Below are positions 30,186 to 39,534 of a DNA stretch of 64,000 nt, piece by piece. Position 1 is the first letter of the stretch. Each line of letters starts with the position of its first letter. Made by a program: the position numbers and the translations under genes. The notes beneath the pieces were generated by a model. It saw only the letters and a program-made list of their open reading frames with translations. It was not told the DNA's origin and ran no database searches. Source of the DNA: Neobacillus terrae (GTDB taxonomy: Bacteria; Bacillota; Bacilli; Bacillales; Cytobacillaceae); contig NZ_JAAOEO010000011.1 in the NCBI RefSeq assembly GCF_011393025.1, positions 100,458 to 164,457 on the forward strand, written 5' to 3'.

Positions 30186-30578
30186 TTAAGATAACTGCTG
30201 CTTAATTTTTGAGAGTACTCCATTTATAAACTTGCTTGATTGGTCATCTCCGTAAAGCTTAGCAATTTCAATCGCTTCATCCAATACGACATTTACGGGT
30301 ACTTCTTCACGGCAGTACTTTAATTCAAAGACAGCGATTCTGAGCAAATTCCGGTCAACAGTGGCAAGGCGTTCCAATGTCCATTTTTCGAGATTCACCT
30401 TTATAAGAGCATCAATCTCTTCCTTGTTCTCCACAACACCAGTAACAAGTCCAGTCAAATATTTATCTCCAGCTTCCCCTTCAAGGACATGCTCAATAGC
30501 TAAAGCTGGCTCTGTTTCGCTAACATCAATTTGAAAAAGCGCCTGCAATGCTTTCTCTCTTGCCGTTCTTCTTTTCAT
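30186..30578 (-). CDS. nusB: Transcription antitermination factor NusB
   Basis: The 130-residue all-helical protein starts [20 protein letters not shown] and ends in [33 protein letters not shown], a textbook NusB. With NusE (S10) it binds boxA in rRNA leader RNA and promotes antitermination. It precedes folD by about 50 bp. Confidence 0.96.
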   Translation of the reverse strand: MKRRTAREKALQALFQIDVSETEPALAIEHVLEGEAGDKYLTGLVTGVVENKEEIDALIKVNLEKWTLERLATVDRNLLRIAVFELKYCREEVPVNVVLDEAIEIAKLYGDDQSSKFINGVLSKIKQQLS

Positions 30579-30639
30579 TATACATTTATCTCCTTTTCAA
30601 CGAACAAATCAGTTTTGTCCAATTTTCATCATCTCGACC

Positions 30640-30780
30640 CACAGGACATAGAAAGCTTTGACAGCTTAATAAAAGCACATCGAAAAATCATTAGCTTTTT
30701 CGAGAATGTGGGTCATGCAGAGATTGTCCCAGGAAGTGACGGTCTTAGTCTGCATTCATATATTCATTGTTTATCCAAAT
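30640..30780 (+). repeat. Degenerate copy of the bkd-region intergenic element
   Basis: CATGCAGAGATTGTCCCAGG...GTGACGGTCTTAGTCTGCATTCAT resembles the CACAGGACGTGGCGGTATTA part of the 5174-5796 duplication. The whole 30579-30989 gap between nusB and yqhY shows no believable gene; the other content is AT-rich DNA. Confidence 0.45.
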
Positions 30781-30982
30781 ACAGCAATTTTATAACGGCT
30801 GCCCGGAATTTGCCAAAATGGCCTTCAACACTTATTAGTCAAATATAAGGATGGAAGGCATATTTTAACACATAAAAAGATAATAGCATATCTAAAAAGC
30901 ATGCGCACGGCAAGAAAGAGAAATTTTAAGCCATATCATATGAATTTTGCACTGGATGAAACTAAATTTGATAACTCCATAA

Positions 30983-31024
30983 AAAGAAAAGCCAGAAGGG
31001 CACACTATCTCCCTCTGGCTTTTT
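30983..31024 (-). terminator. Terminator of the accB-accC-yqhY unit
   Basis: AGCCAGAGGG / CCCTTCTGGCT stem with T-rich flanks on both strands, just after the yqhY stop. Confidence 0.85.
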
Positions 31025-31026
31025 GA

Positions 31027-31437
31027 TTAAATTTCCTGCTCAATTTCTGCAGAAATTTCCTGTTTTTGAGTTTCAAATTGAATGCCGACAATATGGATGT
31101 TCACTTCTTCGGCTTCAAGGGCTGTCATGTTTAAAAGAGCCTGCCTGATATTATCCTGAATTTTCTGCGCTACAGTAGGAATGGAAACACCGAACTTCAT
31201 CAAGCAATAAACATCAACCTTGATACCTGTCTCGGTAAGTTCTACTTTTACTCCCTTTCCGTGGTTCTTTTTGCCAAGGCGTTCTACTACACCCGTTGCA
31301 AAATTACCTCGCATTTGGGATACGCCTTCCACTTCTGATGCAGCGATGCCGGCGATGACTTCAATAACTTCAGGAGCTATTTCCACTTTACCATGTCCGC
31401 TGTTTCCAGGGTTCATTTCAAGAATATTATTCTCCAT
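31027..31437 (-). CDS. yqhY: Asp23/YqhY family protein
   Basis: The 136-residue protein has the Asp23 domain: GKVEIAPEVIEVIAGIAASEVEGVSQM at the N-terminus and VKVELTETGIKVDVYCLMKFGVSIPTVAQKIQ in the middle. I start at the ATG at 31437, eight bases after GGAGG. In B. subtilis yqhY sits beside accBC and is linked genetically to control of fatty-acid synthesis; the biochemical role is not settled. The neighbourhood here is the same (accB, accC, yqhY). Confidence 0.9.
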   Translation of the reverse strand: MENNILEMNPGNSGHGKVEIAPEVIEVIAGIAASEVEGVSQMRGNFATGVVERLGKKNHGKGVKVELTETGIKVDVYCLMKFGVSIPTVAQKIQDNIRQALLNMTALEAEEVNIHIVGIQFETQKQEISAEIEQEI

Positions 31438-31459
31438 CCAAAACACCTCCAGTTATTCG

Positions 31460-32812
31460 TTAAGACTTCATCACATCATACATTTCAAGAAATTTAGTAT
31501 TAAATTGCCCCTCCACAAATTTTTCGTGATCAAGCAATTTAAGATGGAATGGTATGGTCGTATGGATTCCTTCTACTACGAACTCGCCAAGGGCCCTTTT
31601 CATTCTTGAAATAGCTTCCTCACGAGTTGCTCCATACGCAATAACCTTCGCAATCATTGAATCATAGTACGGAGGAATTGAATACCCCGGATATGCAGCA
31701 GAATCGATACGTACCCCAAGACCTCCAGGAGGGAGATACATATTGATTTTTCCTGCGGAAGGCATAAAGTTCTTTTCAGGATTTTCCGCATTTATCCTGC
31801 ATTCGATTGCCCATCCTGAAAAAGTGACATCCTCCTGTGACAATTTCAGCTTTTCCCCGGAGGCTACTTTAATTTGTTCCTTTATCAGGTCAACTCCAGT
31901 AACCATTTCAGTAACTGGGTGTTCTACCTGGATTCTCGTATTCATTTCCATAAAGTAGAACTTGCGATTACGATAGTCATAAATAAATTCTACCGTGCCA
32001 GCGCCTGTATAATCAACCGCTTTTGCAGCTTTTACAGCTGCATTTCCCATTTCTTCCCGAATTTCTCCATCAAGTGCTGGTGAAGGTGATTCCTCCAGCA
32101 ATTTTTGGAGTCTTCGCTGAATGGAGCAATCCCGTTCTCCTAGGTGAATAGTGTGCCCGTAGGAGTCGGCCATTACCTGAATTTCAACATGGCGGAAGTC
32201 TTCAATGAATTTTTCAATGTATACTCCCGCATTTCCAAATGCAGTTAAGGCTTCCCGCTGTGTAAGATTGATACCTTTAATTAATTCTTGTTCATCTCTA
32301 GCCACCCGGATACCCTTGCCTCCACCGCCGGCTGTCGCTTTGATAATAACCGGGAAACCAATCTTTGAAGCAATTTCCAAAGCCTCGTCTGTATCTTTGA
32401 CAATGCCGGTCGATCCAGGGACGATTGGTACTCCTGCCTCTTTCATTGTTTCACGGGCAATATCTTTTGTTCCCATTTTTGTAATAGCTTCGGGACTTGG
32501 ACCAACGAATGTAATATTACATTCACGGCATAGCTCCGCAAAGTCTGCATTCTCTGCCAAAAATCCGTAACCGGGATGTACCGCGTCGCACCCAGTCATA
32601 TTTGCTACACTAATTATATTGGTAAAATTCAAATAGCTGTCTTTGGAGGAAACAGGACCTATACAATAGGCTTCATCAGCAAGCTGAACGTGCAAGGCTT
32701 CCCTGTCTGCTTCGGAAAATACTGCAACTGTTTCAATGCCCATCTCACGGCAGGCGCGAATAATTCTTACTGCAATTTCCCCTCTGTTTGCTATTAACAG
32801 TTTCTTTATCAT
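31460..32812 (-). CDS. accC: Acetyl-CoA carboxylase biotin carboxylase subunit
   Basis: The 450-residue ATP-grasp enzyme carboxylates the biotin on AccB with bicarbonate and ATP. It begins [28 protein letters not shown], has the ATP-binding [19 protein letters not shown] loop (near residue 160) and the catalytic [21 protein letters not shown] (residues ~288-308). It starts 17 bp after accB. Size and motifs are standard for the fatty-acid synthesis subunit. Confidence 0.96.
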   Translation of the reverse strand: MIKKLLIANRGEIAVRIIRACREMGIETVAVFSEADREALHVQLADEAYCIGPVSSKDSYLNFTNIISVANMTGCDAVHPGYGFLAENADFAELCRECNITFVGPSPEAITKMGTKDIARETMKEAGVPIVPGSTGIVKDTDEALEIASKIGFPVIIKATAGGGGKGIRVARDEQELIKGINLTQREALTAFGNAGVYIEKFIEDFRHVEIQVMADSYGHTIHLGERDCSIQRRLQKLLEESPSPALDGEIREEMGNAAVKAAKAVDYTGAGTVEFIYDYRNRKFYFMEMNTRIQVEHPVTEMVTGVDLIKEQIKVASGEKLKLSQEDVTFSGWAIECRINAENPEKNFMPSAGKINMYLPPGGLGVRIDSAAYPGYSIPPYYDSMIAKVIAYGATREEAISRMKRALGEFVVEGIHTTIPFHLKLLDHEKFVEGQFNTKFLEMYDVMKS

Positions 32813-32829
32813 TTATTACCGCTCCTTAC

Positions 32830-33321
32830 TCAGGCTTTTACTAAAAACAAAGGCTGACCGTATTCTACAAGCTGGCCACTTTTCACAAGCACTTCTACAA
32901 TTTCCCCGTCAACTTCAGCTTCAATTTCGTTAAACAGTTTCATTGCTTCAACGATACAAACAACGGAGTCCTTTGTAACTCTTGATCCGGCTTTTACATA
33001 TTCATCTGCATCTGGTGATGGAGATCCATAGAAGGTTCCGACCATCGGAGAAGTAATTTTATGAAGATTTGCATTATCCTGTTCTTTAACCGCTGCTGGT
33101 GCCGCCTCCTGAGCTGTTTCCTGCTGTATTGGAGCAGGGGCTGGAGCTGCTGCTGGCTGGACCGCCGGTGCAGGTACATGCTGAGCTGGTGCAGCTGCAG
33201 GAACTGCGATTGCGTTCTTTTTCATTTTAATTGTTGAGCCTTCATGCTCAAATACAAACTCGTCAATACTGGATTGATCAACCAGTTTTATAAGTTCTCG
33301 GATTTCTTGTACCTTTAACAT
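32830..33321 (-). CDS. accB: Biotin carboxyl carrier protein of acetyl-CoA carboxylase
   Basis: The 163-residue carrier has an N-terminal helical part ([22 protein letters not shown]), a long Ala/Pro/Gln linker (residues ~40-85) and a C-terminal biotinyl domain with the biotin Lys in [17 protein letters not shown] start at the ATG at 33321 (ten bases after AAGGAG); a TTG two codons upstream is possible. The acetyl-CoA carboxylase reaction it serves starts fatty-acid synthesis. Confidence 0.95.
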   Translation of the reverse strand: MLKVQEIRELIKLVDQSSIDEFVFEHEGSTIKMKKNAIAVPAAAPAQHVPAPAVQPAAAPAPAPIQQETAQEAAPAAVKEQDNANLHKITSPMVGTFYGSPSPDADEYVKAGSRVTKDSVVCIVEAMKLFNEIEAEVDGEIVEVLVKSGQLVEYGQPLFLVKA

Positions 33322-34040
33322 TTTCAAAGCACTCCTTGTCTACCTTTTTAAAATAGTTTTGATTTGAAAAGGATCCAGTCAGGTGTTGCTTTTATTACCC
33401 TATGTATTGTGACTAGATACTAATACTATACGATAATTCCTTGTAACTGTTCAATCATGGATTACTTTTCTCTGTAATTCATAATCAAAAATCACTTATT
33501 TCCATCTTAACCTTTTCTGCAATAAATGTGAAATATTCTTGTTTTTTGATCGATTTTCTACGGACTTGGTAAGTAGAGAACTGTTCCTTTGGGAGCCAAG
33601 TTTGTCGACAAAAAGGGTGTCGAAATGCTTTACTCCGACCCCCCTTTTTTGATTTTATTGAAATTTTTTGGGATTATACCATTCTTTTTCAAAGATTCAT
33701 GGCTGTTACTGGACCCCGCCTCAGATATAGCGCTTTATGAACTTTTATTGGTCCTAACTTTCTGTACATTGAGCCAAAAAAGGACAGGTGGCGCAAATTA
33801 GCTTTGGAGATTTATATTCACGGTACCCTTCTTTATTCGTGGTCGAATACTTTAATACTTCGCCAGCAGGACAGAGGTAACAGACATAATATTAATCATA
33901 GAAATATTCATGTTTTCGGAAGAATCCATCCCGCTGAACTCTATAATAGGACTGTTTTTGGAAAGCAGCTTCATCACCTCAAGCGTTATATATATCTATT
34001 TTAAAATAAGCTTGATTCTACTGCCACACCACTAAACCCA
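33322..34040. other. Non-coding gap between accB and the spoIIIA operon
   Basis: About 720 bases without a credible gene. The first 250 should hold the accB promoter. A TTTGTCGACAAA palindrome lies near 33600, followed by GGTGTCGAAATG, which resembles a 0A box; neither can be assigned. Short plus-strand frames here lack ribosome binding sites. Confidence 0.4.
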
Positions 34041-34225
34041 GTTGATTGGAGTGGAGGGCACGAGACTCCTCGGAAACGCTATCGCATTTCCTTCGTGCGT
34101 GGGCAATTTCAAGGAAGCTATTCAATGTCCTGCGGGATTAGAGGGACAGGTGAGACCCCACAGGCGTGCCGAGGAGGCTCACCGCCCGCCCAGAGGAAAG
34201 CGAGTGCCTTGGAACGGAAATCAAC
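34041..34225 (+). repeat. 185-bp Bacillus intergenic element with GTTGATT / AATCAAC ends
   Basis: The element has perfect 7-bp terminal inverted repeats and contains GCACGAGACTCCT, AGGTGAGACCCCACAGG and GAGGAGGCTCACCGCCCGCC, typical of a highly repeated Bacillaceae intergenic sequence. Its inner CTATCGCATTTCCTTCGTGC segment is shared with the copy at 19500-19677. It carries no gene. Confidence 0.75.
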
Positions 34226-34239
34226 AGGCCCCTCTACCA

Positions 34240-34291
34240 AAATAAAAAGACTGTAGACAAGCTCGATTATCTTCGAGTTTGTCTACAGTCT
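34240..34291 (-). terminator. Terminator of the spoIIIA operon
   Basis: An 18-bp stem (AGACTGTAGACAAACTCG / CGAGCTTGTCTACAGTCT, one mismatch) with an 8-base loop, followed by TTTTATTTT on the minus strand. Confidence 0.9.
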
Positions 34292-34324
34292 GAGCTGTCC
34301 CATCTTTGGCACAGGCATTATTGT

Positions 34325-34882
34325 TTATTTTGATGGCTGGAATTCTACCGCAACATAATTCATGTCACTGAATTCGCTCTTAACCTGACGGATAATTTCG
34401 TTGGCAGCTTTAGCTGAATGCTTTGTTTTGGTTTTTACGGTAATACGCACCTGTTCACCATCAGCACGTACCAGTGCATCTTCATAACCCATTGCTTTTA
34501 TTAATGTTTCCAGTACTTCTTCTTTTTGGGCTGTTTCGTTTAATTTCTTCATTTGGTCGTAAGCATCGCTGCGCTTGGCAGGCGGAAGATCAGTGGAGGC
34601 TACTTCATCCCTTAAGGATTCAAGCTGCTGGTTGCGTTTATCATTAAGCTCAAGGCGTAGTGTTTCAAAAACCTCATCACTCGCTTCGGTTGAAACAACT
34701 GTTTTTCCTTCAGCTTTATCTGCAATTGGAGTCTGCTTTTTGATTGTTTGATCTTTGGCTTTCTGCTCTACAGCAGCCAGATTTGAACCCTTTTGCTCAG
34801 GAGATGTAATATAGTAAACAGATAGTACCACTACTAAAGACAGCATAGTTAACAGCCAAACAGTTTGTTTTTTCAATAACAT
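34325..34882 (-). CDS. spoIIIAH: Stage III sporulation protein SpoIIIAH
   Basis: The 185-residue mother-cell protein has a single N-terminal membrane helix (residues 8-26) and a C-terminal ring-forming YscJ-like domain (residues ~100-185: EVLETLIKAMGYEDALVRADGEQVRITVKTK...). Through this domain it binds forespore SpoIIQ across the septum to build the feeding-tube channel. It is the last gene of the spoIIIA operon and is followed by a strong terminator. Length and ending (SDMNYVAVEFQPSK) are as in B. subtilis relatives. Confidence 0.93.
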   Translation of the reverse strand: MLLKKQTVWLLTMLSLVVVLSVYYITSPEQKGSNLAAVEQKAKDQTIKKQTPIADKAEGKTVVSTEASDEVFETLRLELNDKRNQQLESLRDEVASTDLPPAKRSDAYDQMKKLNETAQKEEVLETLIKAMGYEDALVRADGEQVRITVKTKTKHSAKAANEIIRQVKSEFSDMNYVAVEFQPSK

Positions 34883-34897
34883 TTATAAATCCCCCTT

Positions 34898-35551
34898 TTA
34901 TTTTTTAGCCATTACGGCCACACGATGGCTTGGAACATCCAGTGCCCTCGTTACTGCTTCAATGATTGATTTTTTCACTTGTATATTTTGGGCACCTTTT
35001 GCTACTACCAAAACACCCCGTATTGTTGGTTTTTTTGTTTCCACAACAATCGGGACCTCCTTGTCACCGTTGCGAATAATAACCAACTGTTCATCAACAG
35101 AAGAGTCCTCAACCTTTCTTTTTCCGCCTTCACGGTCTATTTCATCGGTAGTTTGGTTCTTAAGCACTTTGTTTTTTTCCAAAACCTTTGATTCTGAGGA
35201 ATCTATATTAACAACAACCGTAACATCCTTAACGCCGAGCATGGAATCAAGCGCTTCTTTAATCTGGCTTTCATATGCCCGTTCGTAATCCGCAATGCTT
35301 TTACCGGAGGAATCCTTTTTCACACCAAAGGTGGGTACATCCTCTGTTTTTTGTGTTGAATTTAATTTCATTGCCGGAAGTGCTGATTCAGTGTTTTTAT
35401 TTTTAAAAAGCATATTTCCAGCCAGCATAAATGCCGCACCAATACAGAGAACTAAAATCATATATTGGTATTTTCCTTTTTTGCCTTCTGTGTTGTTTAG
35501 ATTTGCTGTCCATTTCTTTAACCATGAAAACGGCCCTTTATCTTTATCCAT
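34898..35551 (-). CDS. spoIIIAG: Stage III sporulation protein SpoIIIAG
   Basis: The frame opens at 35686, but the ATG at 35551 (MDKDKGPFSWLKKW) gives 217 residues with the membrane helix near residues 30-50 (YQYMILVLCIGAAFMLAGNM), close to the family layout. The region beyond has a ring-building motif domain (SMLGVKDVTVVVNIDSSESKVLEKN ... RGVLVVAKGAQNIQVKKSIIEAVTRAL). It overlaps spoIIIAF by eight bases. SpoIIIAG forms a large ring in the channel complex. The start is less sure because the G-run is 13 bases away. Confidence 0.9.
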   Translation of the reverse strand: MDKDKGPFSWLKKWTANLNNTEGKKGKYQYMILVLCIGAAFMLAGNMLFKNKNTESALPAMKLNSTQKTEDVPTFGVKKDSSGKSIADYERAYESQIKEALDSMLGVKDVTVVVNIDSSESKVLEKNKVLKNQTTDEIDREGGKRKVEDSSVDEQLVIIRNGDKEVPIVVETKKPTIRGVLVVAKGAQNIQVKKSIIEAVTRALDVPSHRVAVMAKK

Positions 35552-36176
35552 TTTTGTTGGTCCGCCCCCCTTCAATTGAAACTTGGATAGCTTTTTCAGA
35601 GACATTCCATTCCTTCGAAAGATAAGCAGCGATCTTTTTTGCCGGTTCTGAGTCTTGTTTTGTTGAAAGAGGCGTTTCTGTATCAATTGTGATTTGCTTT
35701 ACAGCTTCAACCGTCTCAATTTGTTTATCTGGATGCTTCAGAAGAACCGAAACCCTTTGAAGGTTATCAGGAAAGGTTTGATTGGTCTTTTCATCTGCTA
35801 AAATATCAATTTTGGCAATTTCTAACCCATACTGGTCCATCAATTCCCCCTCTACACCCTTTTTTAGCTGGACAGCCATTTGTTCTAAAATATATGCATG
35901 CTGTGAGGCTTGTATTTCTTTTTTCTTTGATTCTATTAAATTTTCCATATTATTTTCCCCCCCCGGTGCCTGAAGGCTAGTGATCGAAGAGAAAGCAGAC
36001 TCAAAATCCTTTGATATCAGCTTTAAAACAGGAGTAAGAATGATCGCAATTAATAGAAGACCCGTGACAATTTTGATATATTTTTGCATGCTGGAGCTGG
36101 GAAGGAGCATGTCAATAACGGTAGCAAGCAGAATGAACATGATAATATTAGTAACCCATTCGATTAAATAACTCAC
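35544..36176 (-). CDS. spoIIIAF: Stage III sporulation protein SpoIIIAF
   Basis: The 210-residue protein has two N-terminal membrane helices (residues ~5-25 and ~32-52: YIKIVTGLLLIAIILTPVLKLI) and a soluble domain with the ring-building fold (EIAKIDILADEKTNQTFPDNLQRVSVLL). It is part of the mother-cell side of the SpoIIIA-SpoIIQ channel. It starts 12 bp after spoIIIAE and overlaps spoIIIAG. Confidence 0.92.
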   Translation of the reverse strand: MSYLIEWVTNIIMFILLATVIDMLLPSSSMQKYIKIVTGLLLIAIILTPVLKLISKDFESAFSSITSLQAPGGENNMENLIESKKKEIQASQHAYILEQMAVQLKKGVEGELMDQYGLEIAKIDILADEKTNQTFPDNLQRVSVLLKHPDKQIETVEAVKQITIDTETPLSTKQDSEPAKKIAAYLSKEWNVSEKAIQVSIEGGRTNKNG

Positions 36177-36187
36177 GTTAATCCCTC

Positions 36188-37384
36188 CTACCTCATCATC
36201 ATTGTCAAATTCCCCGCTGCCACAATGACCGTTATGCTCAGAAAGAACATTAGTGACACGATCCCGAGGGCAGCAAATACATAAATGACACTTTTGCTTA
36301 TTATATCCAGGCAGGAAATGATCGGTCCGCCTCCGAGCGGCTGCAGAATCGCCGCTGCAAACTTATAGGTGAAGGCAATCATTAATATTTTAATTGCCGG
36401 AAACGCAGCGATGATTAATAGAATAGCAACACCCGCAATTCCTACTGTGTTTTTTAGAAGAACAGAGGCACTGATAACTGTATCGGCAGCATCTGTGAAT
36501 ACTCGTCCAATAACAGGAACAAAGTTACCTGTAACAAATTTGGCTGTCCTAATTGCTACTCCATCTGAAATGGCAGCAGAAGCGCCCTGAACAGAAATAA
36601 CACCGAGAAATATTGTCAGGAACAACCCAAGAAGACCTATGCTCCAATTTCTCAGCAGGTTGGCTAACTGGCTGACCTTGTAATGCTCCGACATAGTGCT
36701 GACTATACTGAGAAGGGCTGCTAAAAAAAGCAGTGGTAAGACAACATATTGAATAAACATTCCGCAAGTATTCATAAGAAAAAGAATTACAGGATGAAAG
36801 AAGGCTGCTGAAACGACTCCGCCAGAGGATGCTATTAACGCTAGAAGAAGCGGAATAAGTGCAAGTACGAAGGAAATCATGGTTCCGATCGTTTCATTTG
36901 TATAATCGATGGCAACATGAAAACTGTTTAAGGCTATAATGACGAGAACCATAAAAACAATTGAATATGCAACCTTACTAATTGTGCTTTTTTCAAAGGC
37001 ATTTTGCATTGACTGCAGGAGCATACTGAACACCGTCAGCATAACCAGAGACCCTAGCAGCATACCGTTTGTAATAAATTCATGGAAAGCGAACTTGAAA
37101 ATCCCATGAAACCATTGCTTAAAAGAAAACTTTTTATCACCTTTGATAAAATCGTAAAGGCTTCCTTTCTGGCTTTCTGGCAAAAAACCTCCGTATTTGT
37201 CGGTAATCTCCTCCCAGTAGCTTTTCAACTCTGTAAAATCCAGAGTTTTCAACTGTGATTCAACCATTGCTTCTGTAGAAACGGGACTTTCCCCCTCTGT
37301 TTTTTCTGCTGCATGTACACCGGGAATGTGTAAGAATAAAAATACAAGTATGATAATAGGAATAATCCGCATCCGCTGCTTCAT
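36188..37384 (-). CDS. spoIIIAE: Stage III sporulation protein SpoIIIAE
   Basis: The 398-residue polytopic membrane protein starts at the ATG at 37384 (MKQRMRIIPIIILVFLFLHI), which follows GAGGTGAAAAA; the upstream TTG at 37405 is less likely. A signal-like first segment with VHAAE is followed by about seven membrane helices and conserved FKQWFHGIFKFAFHEFITNG and FVTGNFVPVIGRVFTDAADT. It is proposed to be the export-gate-like membrane part of the SpoIIIA complex. Confidence 0.93.
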   Translation of the reverse strand: MKQRMRIIPIIILVFLFLHIPGVHAAEKTEGESPVSTEAMVESQLKTLDFTELKSYWEEITDKYGGFLPESQKGSLYDFIKGDKKFSFKQWFHGIFKFAFHEFITNGMLLGSLVMLTVFSMLLQSMQNAFEKSTISKVAYSIVFMVLVIIALNSFHVAIDYTNETIGTMISFVLALIPLLLALIASSGGVVSAAFFHPVILFLMNTCGMFIQYVVLPLLFLAALLSIVSTMSEHYKVSQLANLLRNWSIGLLGLFLTIFLGVISVQGASAAISDGVAIRTAKFVTGNFVPVIGRVFTDAADTVISASVLLKNTVGIAGVAILLIIAAFPAIKILMIAFTYKFAAAILQPLGGGPIISCLDIISKSVIYVFAALGIVSLMFFLSITVIVAAGNLTMMMR

Positions 37385-37417
37385 TTTTTCACCTCGTTTT
37401 ATCAATTAGCCCAGCTC

Positions 37418-37807
37418 TTATCCCGGAATCATTTTTATAATGGTTTCAATCATGACCGTAAGGATTGGAATACCCATGGCAAGAATTAAAATTTTTCCAG
37501 CCAATTCAATTTTTGATGCGATTGCTCCTTGTCCAGCATCCTTTGTTATTTGTGATGCAAATTCAGCAATGTAGGCAATCCCAATAATTTTTAATATTGT
37601 TTCCACATAAACCATATTGACCTTTGCATTAATTGCCAGCTTTTCGAGCATTAAAATGATTTCTGAAATTTTATCTACCAGAAAAAGAAAAATAAAACAG
37701 CCTGTAAAGACAACAAGGAGAAAAGCAAAATTTGGCTTTTGTTCTTTAATAATCAGAGCCAGAAAAGTAGCAACCAATGCAATTCCAACAATCTTCAGGA
37801 TTTCAAT
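37418..37807 (-). CDS. spoIIIAD: Stage III sporulation protein SpoIIIAD, apparent AUU start
   Basis: The small membrane protein has conserved EQKPNFAFLLVVFTGCFIF and TKDAGQGAIASKIELAGKI. Homologues begin about ten residues before the first TTG (37777). In frame upstream the sequence reads IEILKIVGIALVAT, and the only codon placed correctly after a perfect GGGGGAGGT site is ATT at 37807, five bases away; there is no ATG, GTG or TTG there. Using it gives 129 residues, near the family's 133. I infer initiation at AUU. Three to four hydrophobic helices are visible. Confidence 0.85.
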   Translation of the reverse strand: MEILKIVGIALVATFLALIIKEQKPNFAFLLVVFTGCFIFLFLVDKISEIILMLEKLAINAKVNMVYVETILKIIGIAYIAEFASQITKDAGQGAIASKIELAGKILILAMGIPILTVMIETIIKMIPG

Positions 37808-37824
37808 GGCGGACCTCCCCCTTT

Positions 37825-38028
37825 CTATTGGAATAAAAAGACGGATTTAATTTTTTGAAAGAGGTCATCCACGATGGAGGCCACTTGAAACAGAATATAA
37901 ATGAAACCGAAAAGAGTAACCCATTGTGCGTATTCCTTTTTTCCGACCTGATCAAGAACGGTATGCAAAAAAGCTACAACAATTCCGACTCCAGCTATTT
38001 TAAAGATGATATCGACTTCCAATCCCAT
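37825..38028 (-). CDS. spoIIIAC: Stage III sporulation protein SpoIIIAC
   Basis: The 67-residue protein has two membrane helices (IIFKIAGVGIVVAFLHTVL and WVTLFGFIYILFQVASIV). Sequence, size (68 in B. subtilis) and position between spoIIIAB and spoIIIAD identify it. It is mother-cell expressed and required for sigma-G activity in the forespore. A GGAGGAAAAACG ribosome binding site precedes the ATG. Confidence 0.93.
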   Translation of the reverse strand: MGLEVDIIFKIAGVGIVVAFLHTVLDQVGKKEYAQWVTLFGFIYILFQVASIVDDLFQKIKSVFLFQ

Positions 38029-38039
38029 CGTTTTTCCTC

Positions 38040-38555
38040 CTAGATTAATAAAATGATGAGTAATAATCCGGACAGGAATCCGAGACTTTTCACCATCTTT
38101 TCGTATTTAGATTGCCTTTCATACGCATCTGCTTCTTCCCTTTCAAGGTGGGTAAGAGCAAGCATAATTTGTTTTTGCTGAGAGACGCGATCATGGCGGC
38201 CAAGGGTTTCACCGAATTGCTTCATGATTTCGTACTCCCCCTGCTTCAATGCTGTCATCTTCCAAACCTCACTTAAACTTTCCTCCCAGGCATCCTTCAC
38301 CGTAGTTTCGGTACCGGTTAATTTGTTTGCAAAGGTTTCAAAAAACCAGGACAAAGGCTTTGTTAGCTGAGCAGCCAGTCTCCTCGCCGCCTCATGAAGG
38401 GGTGTATGCCCATACATTATTTCTGCCTCTAATGACTGAAGGGCTGATTTTAACTGCCGAAGCTGTTTCGGTCTTTCACTCAAATACCTTGATGCCTCAA
38501 AACCAGTCCAGGTTGTCGCGCAAATAATGAAAATGGCTCCAATAATTTTCACCAT
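38040..38555 (-). CDS. spoIIIAB: Stage III sporulation protein SpoIIIAB
   Basis: The 171-residue protein has an N-terminal helix (VKIIGAIFIICATTWTGFEAS), a central helical region (LRQLKSALQSLEAEIMYGHTPLHEAARRLA) and a C-terminal membrane helix (SLGFLSGLLLIILLI). This matches SpoIIIAB, which resembles a GspF-like platform protein. Its start directly follows the spoIIIAA stop. Confidence 0.93.
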   Translation of the reverse strand: MVKIIGAIFIICATTWTGFEASRYLSERPKQLRQLKSALQSLEAEIMYGHTPLHEAARRLAAQLTKPLSWFFETFANKLTGTETTVKDAWEESLSEVWKMTALKQGEYEIMKQFGETLGRHDRVSQQKQIMLALTHLEREEADAYERQSKYEKMVKSLGFLSGLLLIILLI

Positions 38556-39473
38556 TTAAATCACGCTCACTCTGTTTGTCATTTCTTTTCCGCTCCCATC
38601 GAGTATTTTGGTTATAGTGCCTGGCCCCTGATCACGGTTTAACAGGATAAATCTTTGAAAAATTTCTCTTTCAAGAATTTCTTTTAATGATGGCCTATTT
38701 CTTACTTCTTGAAGGGAACTTCCATGTATGGTCATAATAAGCCTTATGCCAGCATTTACCGCCTCCATGATTGCCTCTGCATCTTCTTTTCTTCCGATCT
38801 CATCAACAATAAGTACATCAGGGCTCATGGAACGTATCATCATCATCATGCCTTCAGCCTTTGGACATGCATCCAGGATATCTACTCTTGGGCCAAAGGT
38901 TAATTGTGGTACTCCATTAATGCATCCAGCTATCTCCGAGCGTTCATCCACTATTCCTACCTTTTCAGCACGGATATTCTGGTCACCTGTTGATATTACT
39001 CTGGCGATATCCCTCAACAGGGTGGTTTTGCCTGTCTGGGGAGGTCCAATAATCATGGCATGCAGCCAATTGTCCTCTCTTATAAAAGGGATTAACGGAT
39101 CTGCGATTCCTATTTTTTCTTTTGCAATCCTAATATTAAAAGATGAAATATCCCGAATGGCTTTTACCATTCCAGCCTCTAATATTACCTTTCCCGCAAG
39201 ACCAATCCGGTGGCCTCCTGCTACTGTGATATAACCTCTCTTCAATTCTTCCTCCATGGTATAAAGAGAAAATTGACTGATTTTATTCAATAGCTGGGCG
39301 GCATCCTCGGGCTGAATAACATAGGCAATAAAACGCGGTAATCCTTTCATGGTAATTTCTATAGGCCGATTGATACGAATTCTGATTTCTTCTATTTCTT
39401 TTTTTTGTGCTGCCGGGATCTTATCAATCATTTCGGCGATGTTTTTAGGTAAAAAGCGAAGAATAGATTCCAT
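38556..39473 (-). CDS. spoIIIAA: Stage III sporulation protein SpoIIIAA, ATPase
   Basis: The 305-residue secretion-type ATPase starts at the ATG at 39473 (MESILRFLPKN) after GGGAGGAACTCT; the longer frame to 39500 runs through that site. Walker A is MIIGPPQTGKTTLLRDIARV (near residue 145), followed by VGIVDERSEIAGCINGVPQ and the Walker B segment DVLIVDEIGRKEDAEAI. It is the motor of the SpoIIIA complex and the first gene of the operon, about 35 bp downstream of a sigma-E -10. Confidence 0.95.
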   Translation of the reverse strand: MESILRFLPKNIAEMIDKIPAAQKKEIEEIRIRINRPIEITMKGLPRFIAYVIQPEDAAQLLNKISQFSLYTMEEELKRGYITVAGGHRIGLAGKVILEAGMVKAIRDISSFNIRIAKEKIGIADPLIPFIREDNWLHAMIIGPPQTGKTTLLRDIARVISTGDQNIRAEKVGIVDERSEIAGCINGVPQLTFGPRVDILDACPKAEGMMMMIRSMSPDVLIVDEIGRKEDAEAIMEAVNAGIRLIMTIHGSSLQEVRNRPSLKEILEREIFQRFILLNRDQGPGTITKILDGSGKEMTNRVSVI

Positions 39474-39507
39474 AGAGTTCCTCCCTGGCGCTTGTCTCAT
39501 TATTTAA

Positions 39508-39534
39508 AATGTATGCCTGCCTGTACACATTATG
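39508..39534 (-). promoter_or_regulatory. Sigma-E promoter of the spoIIIA operon
   Basis: The minus strand carries CATAAT (39534-39529), a 13-bp spacer and CATACATT (39515-39508), a perfect sigma-E -10. Mother-cell sigma-E control of spoIIIA is established in B. subtilis. Confidence 0.75.

Noticed and set aside
33589..34004. Short plus-strand frames in the accB-spoIIIA gap
   Set aside because: No ribosome binding sites, unusual composition, no family resemblance.
38728..39234. 168-residue plus-strand frame inside spoIIIAA
   Set aside because: Reverse complement of the conserved ATPase core; no independent support.
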